From Thermovibrio sp. (GTDB lineage Bacteria > Aquificota > Aquificia > Desulfurobacteriales > Desulfurobacteriaceae): 64,000 nt of DNA. This document shows, piece by piece, positions 1-9,713 of this stretch. A model generated the notes under the pieces. That model was not told the origin of the DNA, did no database searches, and was given only the letters and a program-made list of their open reading frames with translations. The position numbers and the translations under genes were made by a program. The DNA lies in assembly GCA_015490195.1 (NCBI GenBank), contig WFYG01000019.1, positions 1 through 64,000 of the forward strand. The letters are read 5' to 3'. How positions within the stretch are numbered: position 1 is the first letter of the stretch; the number at the start of each line of letters is the position of its first letter.

Positions 1-1064
1 GCCTTTGGCATCCAGACCCTGTCGGGAGTTTCGCAGATAACCCTGATTGCAGACTCCTCACTTGCCATATAGACTGTGTCTCCCTTTTCCGCAGCGACGA
101 AGGGGCGGAGTTTTATCCTGTCGTTAAACCCTATAACTCCATCTTTGAAGGCAAAAAGCATTGCAAAGGGGCCGTTGAGCATTGCAGGGGCGTAAACGGT
201 TCTTATCATCTTTGCCATTTCGTAGATCTTCTCAAGGCCAACTTTTTTATAGTGTTCAATGTCTTTCCAGAAGGGAGCTGCCATTGCCATAAAAACAGCC
301 CTAATTGGAAGCCTGTGCTTCCTGAAGAGAAGGTCAAAAAGGTAGGCTGCAACCTCTGTATCTGTAAGGAGTGTGCACCTGTAGCCAAACATCTCAACGT
401 AGCGCTTGTTGGTTCCGTAAGAGGTTATCTCTCCGTTGTGAACGATTGCCCAGTCTAAAAGGGTGAAGGGGTGAGCTCCCCCCCACCAGCCGGGGGTATT
501 TGTTGGGAAACGGGTGTGGGCAAGCCAGATGTAGCCCTCGTATTCCTTTATCTCAAAGAAATCTCCAATCTCATCTGGGTGGCCAACTCCCTTAAAGGCT
601 CCCATGTTCTTGCCGCTTGAGATTACATAGGTTCCCTTAACCTTATCGTTTATCGTCATTACAGTCCTAACAACAAGGTCTTCTTCCGATTCCATAGGAA
701 GGCGGGCGTCGTCTCTCGGCTCAACGAAGTAGCGGTAAAAGTAGGGCGGTTTTGTCTTTTTGTAGAGGGAAGGAACCTCCTTTGTTGGAATCATCTCAGA
801 CTTTACGATTTTGAAGGATTTATTGAGAACGGCGTTGACTTCAGACTCGTAGTCAAGGTCGTCAAGCATAACGTGGAAGGCGTAGTATTCGGCTAAATCG
901 GGGTAGATGCCGTAGGCGGCATAGCCGGCACCCATTCCGTTTCCACGCTCTTTCATTGCAGTTATGGAATTGTATATGAACTTTCCGCTTATCTTTTTTC
1001 CGTCTCTGTTAACTATTCCGGCAAGGCCGCACCCTGCCATTTCGCTGTAGCAACCGCAAGCCAT
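1..1064 (-). CDS. class II glutamine amidotransferase domain protein (glutamate synthase GATase-type subunit), partial, runs off left edge
   Basis: Open minus frame from ATG at 1064 (MACGCYSEMAGCGLAGIVNRDGKK... WLAHTRFPTNTPGWWGGAHPF..VHNGEI) to the window edge; 4-nt ATGA overlap with the upstream oxidoreductase gene. Absent from the ORF track because it has no stop in the window. Confidence 0.85.
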   Translation of the reverse strand, partial: MACGCYSEMAGCGLAGIVNRDGKKISGKFIYNSITAMKERGNGMGAGYAAYGIYPDLAEYYAFHVMLDDLDYESEVNAVLNKSFKIVKSEMIPTKEVPSLYKKTKPPYFYRYFVEPRDDARLPMESEEDLVVRTVMTINDKVKGTYVISSGKNMGAFKGVGHPDEIGDFFEIKEYEGYIWLAHTRFPTNTPGWWGGAHPFTLLDWAIVHNGEITSYGTNKRYVEMFGYRCTLLTDTEVAAYLFDLLFRKHRLPIRAVFMAMAAPFWKDIEHYKKVGLEKIYEMAKMIRTVYAPAMLNGPFAMLFAFKDGVIGFNDRIKLRPFVAAEKGDTVYMASEESAIRVICETPDRVWMPK

Positions 1065-2353
1065 CAGAACGCCCTCCAGTCTTTGTAGGCCGTTTTGTCC
1101 TGCTTCAGCTTCTCCTCCCTCCACCACTGGGGAAGGTCAACAAGGCCAAAGTCAAGCTCAACAAGTCTCTCTTTCACATTTGAAACGTCTATCTTCTGCC
1201 TTATGAGGTTTGTAAGGATTCCGGTTCTGTCTATCTCACCGATTGCTATGAACCCTATGAGCTTTCCGTTTTTAACGATTGCCTTTCTGTAGAAACCCTT
1301 TTTCTCAAACTTATCGTTGACAAAAACTTCACAGGAGTCGTCTGTCGGCTCAACAACTCCAGCGTTTAGAACGGGAACGGGAAGGAACTTAAGGGAGTTG
1401 AGAACAAGTCCTCCAAGGTATTCCATTTTCTTTCCGGCCATGTTGAGACCTGCGATGAATCCCTGCTCAAAGGCAAGGGGGAAGAGGGGAATGGGCTTTT
1501 TCTGGCCGTCAATAATGTCTGTACACTCTATACAGTCTCCCGCGGCAAAAATATCGGGAACGGAAGTCTCCATAGTGTCTGAGACAGAAATTCCTTTGTT
1601 GACCTCAACACCGGCAGTTTGGGCAAGCTCTGTGTTGGGGCGAACGCCAATTGCAACTACAACGGCATCTGCCCTTAGAACGGAACCAGATTTGAGACGA
1701 ACGCTGCTTACTTTTTCATCTCCCATTATCTCTTCAACTGTATCGTTGAAGATGAACTCAACGCCCTTTTCTCTCAGCATGTTCTCAACTATCTCTGAAC
1801 CTCTCCTGTCAAGTGCACGGGCAAGGACTCTGTCAAGGAGCTCCACCACCCTAACCTTTACCCCAATTTCCCTGAGGAAGTAGGCAACCTCAAGGCCGAT
1901 AAACCCTGAACCGATTACAACAACCTCCTTTGCCCCGTTCTCTTTCAAGTAGTTTTTGAATGAGATTGCCGAGTGGAGCTCCGTAAACGTAAAAACGCCC
2001 TTTTTATCACTTCCATTAATTGGTGGAACAAAAGGTTTACCGCCCGTTGCTATAAGGAGCTTATCGTAGGGAATAAGCTCATTTGAGTTTAAGGCAACAA
2101 CTTTGTTCTTTCTATTTATACTTACAGCTTTATGGCCCAAAATCGTTTCAACACCGTTCTTTTCAAAGAAGGAGTTATCTCTGTAGAGGAGCTTCTCCTC
2201 TGGAACGTCAACTAAAACATCGGCAATCATCGGTTTTGAGTAGCACCTGTCCTCGTAAGAGATGACGACTATCTCGCCGTCTGGGTCAACTTTCCTGATT
2301 CCAGTTATACACCCAACCGCCGCAGCGCTGTTTCCGACTATTACGTATCTCAT
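1064..2353 (-). CDS. FAD-dependent pyridine nucleotide-disulfide oxidoreductase (glutamate synthase-associated)
   Basis: MRYVIVGNSAAAVGCITGI, ATGGKPFVPP, VVVIGSGFIGLEVA, FAAGDCIE motifs. Confidence 0.85.
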   Translation of the reverse strand: MRYVIVGNSAAAVGCITGIRKVDPDGEIVVISYEDRCYSKPMIADVLVDVPEEKLLYRDNSFFEKNGVETILGHKAVSINRKNKVVALNSNELIPYDKLLIATGGKPFVPPINGSDKKGVFTFTELHSAISFKNYLKENGAKEVVVIGSGFIGLEVAYFLREIGVKVRVVELLDRVLARALDRRGSEIVENMLREKGVEFIFNDTVEEIMGDEKVSSVRLKSGSVLRADAVVVAIGVRPNTELAQTAGVEVNKGISVSDTMETSVPDIFAAGDCIECTDIIDGQKKPIPLFPLAFEQGFIAGLNMAGKKMEYLGGLVLNSLKFLPVPVLNAGVVEPTDDSCEVFVNDKFEKKGFYRKAIVKNGKLIGFIAIGEIDRTGILTNLIRQKIDVSNVKERLVELDFGLVDLPQWWREEKLKQDKTAYKDWRAF

Positions 2354-2730
2354 TGGAGCTTATCCTCCAGAAGAAAGGTAGAAACAAAGTCTAAAAATTT
2401 TTCTAAGTTTTTAATGCTACTATTTCCCAATTCAAAAGGAGGTTCCTCAACGTTATCCTGAGAACCATTATGAAAATGAAAAGGATAAGTTGACAATTTT
2501 TTCGCTCTCTTTTCACCAGGGTAAGTATCCAATCTGTAAAATTTCCCGTTAAACTTCTGAAAGTGGAAAGAAAAAGAGTTTTCTTCAAGGGGACTGATGT
2601 AAATATCCAAAAATCCATCTTTCAAAGATATTCTAAGCTTTGTCCCTCTATTTAAATACTGAACATCCATAACCAAATCACCTAACTTTTCCAGAACAAG
2701 TTTTTCCGTTCTAAGAAGCTTATTTTCCAC
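2350..2730 (-). CDS. hypothetical protein
   Basis: ORF overlapping neighbours by a few nt within the operon. Confidence 0.6.
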   Translation of the reverse strand: MENKLLRTEKLVLEKLGDLVMDVQYLNRGTKLRISLKDGFLDIYISPLEENSFSFHFQKFNGKFYRLDTYPGEKRAKKLSTYPFHFHNGSQDNVEEPPFELGNSSIKNLEKFLDFVSTFLLEDKLQ

Positions 2731-2972
2731 TAATCTTCCTCCAAAACAGAGAGGAGCTTATCAAGCTTCCGCCTGAATGCCTCAAGATTTTGAGCTAAAA
2801 AATAGTCATCAAGCCCCTCTTCTTCAGGTATTTCTTCAAAACGGCGCTGGAGCTCCTCAAAAGAGCTTACCCCATATTTCCTGAAGAGCTTTTCAAGCTC
2901 TGCATTGACCTCGGAATACCTGTTCTGGAGTTCTGCCTTAATCTCATCCCTACACTCGCGAACGTTCAACAT
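2730..2972 (-). CDS. hypothetical small, charged, coiled-coil-like protein
   Basis: 80-aa ORF in the operon, tight spacing. Confidence 0.6.
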   Translation of the reverse strand: MLNVRECRDEIKAELQNRYSEVNAELEKLFRKYGVSSFEELQRRFEEIPEEEGLDDYFLAQNLEAFRRKLDKLLSVLEED

Positions 2973-2987
2973 AACTTCACCCTTTAA

Positions 2988-3443
2988 TTACCTTTCAAAA
3001 TCGTAGATGAGAGCTCTGTTTGGGCAGGCCTCAACGCAGGCAGGAAAGCCCCTGTCTCCACACAAATCGCACTTAAATGAGTGCCTCTTCTCCTCTCTAA
3101 TCATCGGGTGGGCCGCTCCGAACGGGCAGACGAGGACGCAGTTCCAGCATCCAACGCACTTCTCCTCGTCAAGGTTAACCTTACCGTTCTCGTCAACCAT
3201 TATTGCACCGGAGATGCAGGCGTCAAAGCAAAAAGGATGTTTACAGTGGCGGCACATGAGGGATAGGGAAACGGCCTCCTTTACCTCAACAGTTGCCCTT
3301 GGAAGGAGGTTTTCCAGCTTGTAGGCCTTTACAGGGTCTTTACTCTCGCTGTGAACCATTGTGCAGGCAACTTCGCAGTAGCGGCAGGAGATGCAGTTCT
3401 TCTCTATCGGGTAAACTTTCATCAGCTTCCTCTTCTTGCTCAT
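2988..3443 (-). CDS. 4Fe-4S ferredoxin-type electron-transfer protein (HycB/CooF-like)
   Basis: Multiple CxxCxxCxxxC motifs: CISCRYCEVAC, CVGCWNCVLVCP, CDLCGDRGFPACVEACP. Confidence 0.88.
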   Translation of the reverse strand: MSKKRKLMKVYPIEKNCISCRYCEVACTMVHSESKDPVKAYKLENLLPRATVEVKEAVSLSLMCRHCKHPFCFDACISGAIMVDENGKVNLDEEKCVGCWNCVLVCPFGAAHPMIREEKRHSFKCDLCGDRGFPACVEACPNRALIYDFER

Positions 3444-3451
3444 CTTACCCC

Positions 3452-4969
3452 CTACATTCCGGCGGGCAGAACGCCAAGGATTTTGTTCTCCTGCTCGGTA
3501 AGTCCCCAGCTCCTGAGCCTGAGCCTGTTCCCTTTGATGGACTCAATAGCGTTAATACCCATAGCCCCGAGGAGCTCCTTAATATCATGAGCCCAGGCCC
3601 TTAAGAGGTTGTAGAGGTTCTCAGCAACAATGTCCGGGTTTAACCTCTTTGCAAGCTTCGGGTTGTTTGTCGTAATTCCCCAGGCGCACCTACCTGTATG
3701 ACACTGCTGACACTGTGTGCACCCGGCGGCAAGCTTTGCAACAGTTCCTATGTAAACGGCATCTGCGCCAAGAGCTATGGCCTTAAGAACGTCTACTGCG
3801 CTTCTGAAACCACCTGCCGCAATCAGTGAAACCTCGTTCCTCAAGCCCTCTTTTCTGAGCCTGTCGTCAACGGCGGCAATGGCCATCTCTATGGGAATTC
3901 CAACATGGTCTCTCAGTGATTTAGGAGTTGCTCCCGTTCCACCTCTTACACCGTCTATTGCTATGGCATCGGCTCCGGCGTGGGCTATACCGCAGGCGAT
4001 TGCTGCAACGTTGTGAACTGCTGCAATTTTGACGAAAACGGGTTTTTCGTAGTTCGTAGCCTCTTTTAGGGCATAGATGAGCTGCCTTAAGTCTTCAATG
4101 GAGTAGATGTCGTGGTGGGGAGCCGGAGAGATGGCGTCTGAACCTACGGGAATCATACGGGTTTCGGCAATTCCCTCATTAACCTTTTCACCCGGAAGGT
4201 GGCCGCCGATTCCAGGCTTTGCTCCCTGACCGATTTTTATCTCAATGGCGGCGGAAGTTTCAAGGTATTCAAGGTCAACTCCGAAACGGCCAGAAGCAAC
4301 CTGAACAATTGTATGATCTTTAAACTCCCTCAAAGACTTGTGGAGTCCACCCTCTCCGGTGTTCCAGTAGGTTCCAAACTCCCTGCAGGCAATTGCCATG
4401 GCCTTTTGAAGGTTCAAATTGATTGAACCGTAAGACATTGCTGAGAAAAGAACGGGGATTTCCAGTTCTAACTGCTTCCCTATGGTCGTCTTTATGCTTA
4501 CGCCATCTGAATCAAACTGGAGCTGGTCTGTCTTCCTGCCAATGAAGGTCTTTAACTCCATAGGCTCCCTTAACGGGTCTATAGGCGGGTTTGTAACCTG
4601 ACAGGCATCTAAAAGAAGGTGGTCAAAGTAGTTCTTTATGGGTTTATCGTTTCCGGTAGATGTGAGGATAACTGCCCCCGTTAGCATCTGAACGTGGATG
4701 TCTCTAATGGCCTCTGGAGTCCAGTTGGCGTCTGGGTGGAAGGTTGAAGGATTCCTTACAACTTTGATGGCGTCTGTTGGACAGAAGGCTTCACACCGCT
4801 TACAGTTTACGCAGTTTTCGTGGTGGTTCATTATCATGTTAAGGTCTTCGTCGTAATAGGTGGCGTCAAAAGAGCACTGGTCAACGCACGACTTACACCT
4901 AACGCATTTGTAGTCGTCCCTTAATACCATAAAAGGGTAGAAGGCTACCTGAGGCTTCTTGAAGAGCAT
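3452..4969 (-). CDS. gltB: glutamate synthase FMN-binding (GltB central) domain protein with N-terminal ferredoxin domain
   Basis: CVRCKSCVDQC, CVNCKRCEAFCP; GEGGLHKSL, GQGAKPGIGGHLPGEKV, HHDIYSIEDL, CTQCQQCHTGRCAWGI. Confidence 0.9.
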   Translation of the reverse strand: MLFKKPQVAFYPFMVLRDDYKCVRCKSCVDQCSFDATYYDEDLNMIMNHHENCVNCKRCEAFCPTDAIKVVRNPSTFHPDANWTPEAIRDIHVQMLTGAVILTSTGNDKPIKNYFDHLLLDACQVTNPPIDPLREPMELKTFIGRKTDQLQFDSDGVSIKTTIGKQLELEIPVLFSAMSYGSINLNLQKAMAIACREFGTYWNTGEGGLHKSLREFKDHTIVQVASGRFGVDLEYLETSAAIEIKIGQGAKPGIGGHLPGEKVNEGIAETRMIPVGSDAISPAPHHDIYSIEDLRQLIYALKEATNYEKPVFVKIAAVHNVAAIACGIAHAGADAIAIDGVRGGTGATPKSLRDHVGIPIEMAIAAVDDRLRKEGLRNEVSLIAAGGFRSAVDVLKAIALGADAVYIGTVAKLAAGCTQCQQCHTGRCAWGITTNNPKLAKRLNPDIVAENLYNLLRAWAHDIKELLGAMGINAIESIKGNRLRLRSWGLTEQENKILGVLPAGM

Positions 4970-5009
4970 TTCACACCCCCAAAGGTGAGTGGAAATATTC
5001 TACTACAGG

Positions 5010-6656
5010 CTATTGGGGAAGCGAAATTTTCCTGAGGAAGGTATCAACGTCAAACATTCCCTGATAGATGCCGTTCCTGTCAACCACTGGAATCAAATTG
5101 GCCTCAAATATGGCAACCACTTTTAAGACTTCTTCAACGGGAGCGTCTGTGGTTAGAACGAAGGGCTCTTCCGTCATGAGGTCTCTAACTTTCAGATCTG
5201 AAAGGTCGCTGATTGCTGCAAGTCTCAAGTCTCTTAGTGAGACTATTCCTACAAGTTTCCTATTTTTAGGGCTTTTAACAACGGGGATGTATCGCTCTTT
5301 TCCTTTCAGGAAACGCTCTATTAGGTATCTGATGTGGGCATTCTCGTAAACGGGAGGAACAGGTTTCAGGTAGTCTGAGAGTTTGAAATCTTTAAGGCGA
5401 ACTGAGAGGAGTTCCTCAACGTTAATCCCCTTGTGAAAGAGAGCTCTCTTGAAAAAGTCCACTTCGTTTGAAAGTCCGACAAGGAAGTTTGTAGTTACAG
5501 AGGTTAAAAGAATTGGGATTATCAGCTGGTAGCTGTGGGTCAGCTCAATAATTACAAGAGAGGAACGGAAAGGAGCCCTTGAGATACCGCTGAGCATTGC
5601 AGCAGAGCCGACAAGGGCAAAAACCCTCGGGTCAAACTGGGAGTAGTCTCCAACAAAGTAGCCGAGGAAAGCCCCTGTAAAGATTGAAGGAGCCATTACG
5701 CCGCCGAAAACTCCGCTGCCAAAGGAAAGAACAACGGCAACAAGTTTAGTAAGCGCAATTTCAAGGGCGGTGGCTGGAGAGAAGTGGTTTTTGAAGAGCT
5801 CCCCCACGGCACCGTATCCAACCCCTGCAGCCTCAGGGTGGAAAAGAAGCAGAAGGCCAACGATAAGACCAAATGAGAAAGCAACTTTTCCCCAGTAATG
5901 GCGGTAAGCAGCCCTTAAACGGGTGAAGAAGTTGAGCGAAACAAAAAAGAAGAGGGAAGAAACAGCAGTTAGAAGGGCTACAACTATGAAGAGAGGAATC
6001 TCTGCATCCTGAAAGTGGAGGGGAGGAACGTAAAAGGCTGTGAAGTCTCCAAGGAACTCCTGTGCAACTAAAGCTCCAACGCTTGCAGAAACCACCAAAG
6101 GAATTAGAACATAGCTGTTTATTTTTCCCAGAACTATCTCTGTTCCAAAGAGAACGGCTGCCAGAGGAGCATTAAAGGTTGCAGAGATAGCCGAAGCAAC
6201 GCCACACGTGAGGTAGATGGGAAGGTGAATCCTGTCTATTCTAAGGAGTTTTGAAAAGAGCTCCGAAAGAACCCCGCCAAGCTTTGCGATGGGGCCTTCA
6301 CGGCCGACGGGAGCTCCAAAACCTATGTTAAAGGAAGTTAAGGAGAGAACCAGAATTCCCCTCTTTAGGTTAAAACCTCCTCTCTCTAAAGAGATCCTCT
6401 TTGCTATCTCGTCTATCGTTGCATCTTCAGGAGAGACAAGAAAGTAACGGGAAACGGTGTAAGTAATATAGAAAATAAGCGGAAGAAGAACAGGGTAAAA
6501 AAGAGGCTTTCCTCCGGAAATAAAAGAAAAAAGAATATGACTTAGGGTTATCAGCTTCCTGAACAGAATAGCCGAAAACCCTCCAATAACTCCTATAAAG
6601 GAAGGAATTAAAAAGAAATGCTTCAAATAGTTCAGTAATTTCCTTAACTCACCCAA
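5010..6656 (-). CDS. ClC-family chloride channel/antiporter with C-terminal CBS domains
   Basis: GREGPIAKLGG, GSGVFGGVMAPSIF motifs; C-terminal CBS pair. Confidence 0.92.
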   Translation of the reverse strand: MGELRKLLNYLKHFFLIPSFIGVIGGFSAILFRKLITLSHILFSFISGGKPLFYPVLLPLIFYITYTVSRYFLVSPEDATIDEIAKRISLERGGFNLKRGILVLSLTSFNIGFGAPVGREGPIAKLGGVLSELFSKLLRIDRIHLPIYLTCGVASAISATFNAPLAAVLFGTEIVLGKINSYVLIPLVVSASVGALVAQEFLGDFTAFYVPPLHFQDAEIPLFIVVALLTAVSSLFFFVSLNFFTRLRAAYRHYWGKVAFSFGLIVGLLLLFHPEAAGVGYGAVGELFKNHFSPATALEIALTKLVAVVLSFGSGVFGGVMAPSIFTGAFLGYFVGDYSQFDPRVFALVGSAAMLSGISRAPFRSSLVIIELTHSYQLIIPILLTSVTTNFLVGLSNEVDFFKRALFHKGINVEELLSVRLKDFKLSDYLKPVPPVYENAHIRYLIERFLKGKERYIPVVKSPKNRKLVGIVSLRDLRLAAISDLSDLKVRDLMTEEPFVLTTDAPVEEVLKVVAIFEANLIPVVDRNGIYQGMFDVDTFLRKISLPQ

Positions 6657-6754
6657 AACCCAAGAATTATAACAAATTATGCTGTATGGAGGCTAATATC
6701 AATTTGATAAACTGATAGAAAGAAGCTATACAAACTATCTTAAGGAGGGCAGAG

Positions 6755-6910
6755 ATGGAGAACTACCTTTCCCCCGGAGACCCATTGTTCAAAGTACTTG
6801 AGGTTGTAGGAGTGGCTGTTCTAATAGCTACAATTCTTGTTGGAGTTATGGTCAGCTACGACTGGTGGAAAGAAAAACAGGAAAAAGAGAGGGAGGAGCA
6901 AAATGGCTAG
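6755..6910 (+). CDS. 51-aa single-TM microprotein preceding H+-ATPase
   Basis: AAGGAGGG RBS about 8 nt upstream of ATG 6755; MENYLSPGDPLFKVLEVVGVAVLIATILVGVMVSYDWWKEKQEKEREEQNG*; its last 8 nt (ATGGCTAG) contain the ATPase start. Confidence 0.75.
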   Translation: MENYLSPGDPLFKVLEVVGVAVLIATILVGVMVSYDWWKEKQEKEREEQNG

Positions 6911-9551
6911 GGTAGACGAATTTAAAAACAAGAGCATTGAAGAGACCTTGAAGGAGCTCCAGACCTCACTTGAAACGGGACTGTCTGAAGAAGAAGCTAA
7001 AAAACGGCTACAGAAGTACGGCCTTAACGAAATTCCAGAAAAAGAGGAGCCACTCTGGCACAGAATTTTCAGGCGTTTCTGGGGGCCTATTCCGTGGATG
7101 ATTGAGATAGCTGCAATTCTCTCTGCGCTGGTAAAACACTGGGAAGACTTCGTAATTATTATGGTTCTCCTGTTCGTTAACGCAGGGGTTGACTTCTGGC
7201 AGGAACACAAGGCACTTTCGGCACTGAAAGTTCTAAAAGAGAAACTGGCCAAGAAAGCCCTTGTCCTCAGAGACGGAAAGTGGAAACTTATTGATGCAAA
7301 GTACCTGGTTCCGGGAGACATAATAAAGCTGAAAATTGGAGACATAATCCCAGCAGACGTTAAGCTTGACCACGGCGGGGACTTCATTCTGGTTGACCAG
7401 TCTGCCCTTACGGGAGAGTCTCTTCCAGTAACGAAAAAACCAGGAGACATAGCCTACGCAAACTCAATAGTCAAAAAAGGGGAAATTAATGCAATCATAG
7501 TTGCAACAGGACTTGACACCTACTTCGGAAAAACCGTCCAACTGGTAGCAAAGGCGGAAAAAGAGGAACGCTCCCATTTCCAAGAGATGGTTATAAAAGT
7601 TGGAAACTTCCTGATAGCCTTAACGCTGATACTCGTTGCAATTACGGTATTTGTAGAGATTAACAGAGGCAAACCAATAATTGAACTGCTCCAGTTCTCG
7701 CTGGTTCTGACTGTAGCAGCAATTCCCGTTGCACTGCCGGCAGTTCTTACCGTTACAATGGCCGTTGGAGCTCTCTACCTGGCAAAGAGGCAGGTTATAG
7801 TAAGCCGACTTGCCTCTATTGAAGAGCTGGCAGGTGTTGACGTTCTGTGTTCCGATAAAACGGGAACACTCACAATGAACAAAATGACAGTATCTATTCC
7901 CTTCACAGTTAACGGCTACACCTCAGAAGATCTCATGTTCTACGCAGCCCTAGCCTCTAAAGAGGAAAACAACGACCCAATAGAGATACCGATATTTGAA
8001 TGGCTAAAGAAACACAACCTGTACGAAAAGGTAAAAAAGTGCGTTCAGGAAAAATTTGTCCCATTTGACCCTGTGAGGAAAAGAACGGAAGCCCTTGTAA
8101 AGTGTGATGGAGAAGAGATATACGTAACGAAGGGAGCTCCCCAGGTAATCTTAGAGCTTTCCGACAAAAGCGAGTTTGACCCGAAAGTTGTAGAGAAGAA
8201 AGTGGAAGAATTTGCAGAAAACGGTTTCAGAACCCTTGGAGTTGCCCACAAAAAGCCTGACGAAGAGAAGTTCCACTTTGTAGGCCTCATACCTCTTTAC
8301 GACCCGCCAAGACCAGATTCAAAAGAGGCTGTTCAGGAGGCAAAACGCTACGGTGTTGAAGTGAAGATGGTAACGGGAGACAACATAGCAATTGCCCGCT
8401 ATATAGCAAGGATATTGGGAATAGGCGACAAGATAATCAGCGCTAAGGAGCTCCGTGAGGCAACAAACGAGGAGTACGCAGTTCTGGCAGAGATAATAGC
8501 CAAAGCCATAATGAGAGTTGAAGGGCTAAGTCCCGAAGAAGCAGAGAAAAAGGCCAAAGAGGTTGCAGAACTCGTTAAGAAAGAGCTTGAGAACAAGAAA
8601 TTGGCACTGGGAGTTGTAAAGAGGCACGAGTCTGAGATTATCAAGATAATTGAAGAGGCTAACGGTTTTGCAGAAGTCTTTCCGGAAGATAAGTATTTCA
8701 TCGTTGACAAGCTACAGAAAGCAGGCCACATCGTTGGAATGACCGGAGACGGCGTAAACGACGCACCAGCCCTTAGAAAGGCAGATTGTGGAATTGCAGT
8801 TTCAGGAGCAACAGACGCAGCAAGAGCAGCAGCAGCACTGGTTCTGTTGGCACCGGGTCTAAAAATCATCATCAGAGCAATGGAAATTGCCAGAGAGATA
8901 TTCGCCAGAATGGAGGCCTATACAATATACAGGATTGCCGAGACTATCAGAGTTCTCTTCTTCATGACACTCTCAATTCTCGTCTTCCAGTTCTACCCGA
9001 TTACAACGGTAATGATCATTCTCCTTGCTCTGCTAAACGACATCCCAATCCTTACAATTGCCTACGACAGGCAGAACATCTCTCCTAAACCTGTTAAGTG
9101 GGACATGTACGAAATCAACGTAATGTCCTTCTGGCTGGGAGTTGCCGGTGTCCTCTCCTCATTTACAATCTTCTTCCTCCTTGAGGTTTACTGGAAGTTA
9201 CCTCAAGACCTAATTCAGTCAATAATATTTACAAAGTTAGTCGTTGCAGGACACTGGACAATTTACAACACAAGGGTCAAAGACTGGTTCTGGAAAAAAC
9301 CCTGGCCTTCAGCACTTCTATTCGTAGCAACAAACGGAACAAGCATCCTCGGAACTATAATTGCCGTTTACGGATTCGGACTTATGACCCCGATAGGCTG
9401 GGGCTGGGCATTTGTAATATGGGGTTACGCCTTCCTCTGGTTTGTATTTAACGACGTAGTCAAAATGGCAGTTCTCAAAATGTACCGTGAGAAAAAATTT
9501 CTCTTTGCTCCCGGCCACTTCAAGTTCATCAAAAAAGTCTTCTCTGCCTAA
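6903..9551 (+). CDS. P-type (type IIIA-like) plasma-membrane H+-ATPase
   Basis: CSDKTGTLTMNKM, TGES, MVTGDN, MTGDGVNDAPALRKADCGIAVSGATDAARAAAALVLL; start placed at M 6903 rather than the ORF-track 6837. Confidence 0.93.
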   Translation: MARVDEFKNKSIEETLKELQTSLETGLSEEEAKKRLQKYGLNEIPEKEEPLWHRIFRRFWGPIPWMIEIAAILSALVKHWEDFVIIMVLLFVNAGVDFWQEHKALSALKVLKEKLAKKALVLRDGKWKLIDAKYLVPGDIIKLKIGDIIPADVKLDHGGDFILVDQSALTGESLPVTKKPGDIAYANSIVKKGEINAIIVATGLDTYFGKTVQLVAKAEKEERSHFQEMVIKVGNFLIALTLILVAITVFVEINRGKPIIELLQFSLVLTVAAIPVALPAVLTVTMAVGALYLAKRQVIVSRLASIEELAGVDVLCSDKTGTLTMNKMTVSIPFTVNGYTSEDLMFYAALASKEENNDPIEIPIFEWLKKHNLYEKVKKCVQEKFVPFDPVRKRTEALVKCDGEEIYVTKGAPQVILELSDKSEFDPKVVEKKVEEFAENGFRTLGVAHKKPDEEKFHFVGLIPLYDPPRPDSKEAVQEAKRYGVEVKMVTGDNIAIARYIARILGIGDKIISAKELREATNEEYAVLAEIIAKAIMRVEGLSPEEAEKKAKEVAELVKKELENKKLALGVVKRHESEIIKIIEEANGFAEVFPEDKYFIVDKLQKAGHIVGMTGDGVNDAPALRKADCGIAVSGATDAARAAAALVLLAPGLKIIIRAMEIAREIFARMEAYTIYRIAETIRVLFFMTLSILVFQFYPITTVMIILLALLNDIPILTIAYDRQNISPKPVKWDMYEINVMSFWLGVAGVLSSFTIFFLLEVYWKLPQDLIQSIIFTKLVVAGHWTIYNTRVKDWFWKKPWPSALLFVATNGTSILGTIIAVYGFGLMTPIGWGWAFVIWGYAFLWFVFNDVVKMAVLKMYREKKFLFAPGHFKFIKKVFSA

Positions 9552-9557
9552 TTCTCT

Positions 9558-9587
9558 GCGGGCTTCGGCCCGCTTCTATTTTTTTCT
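9558..9587 (+). terminator. intrinsic terminator of H+-ATPase transcript
   Basis: GCGGGC-TTCG-GCCCGC hairpin followed by TTCTATTTTTTTC. Confidence 0.85.
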
Positions 9588-9683
9588 TTAGAATTTTCGC
9601 TGACAACTTAATATGGATTATGCTATATTCTGGATTAGAAATGAATTACGCCCTTCTGCATTCTTGTATCGTTTCTAAAGTCT

Positions 9684-9713
9684 GGCCGGCAGGTCCGGCC
9701 GCATTTTCTATTT
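9684..9713 (+). terminator. possible second intrinsic terminator
   Basis: GGCCGG-CAGGT-CCGGCC hairpin followed by GCATTTTCTATTTC. Confidence 0.5.

Noticed and set aside
1317-1883. 188-aa plus-strand ORF
   Set aside because: Shadow ORF inside the FAD oxidoreductase gene.
6821-7450. 209-aa minus-strand ORF
   Set aside because: Shadow ORF opposite the H+-ATPase N-terminus, low complexity.
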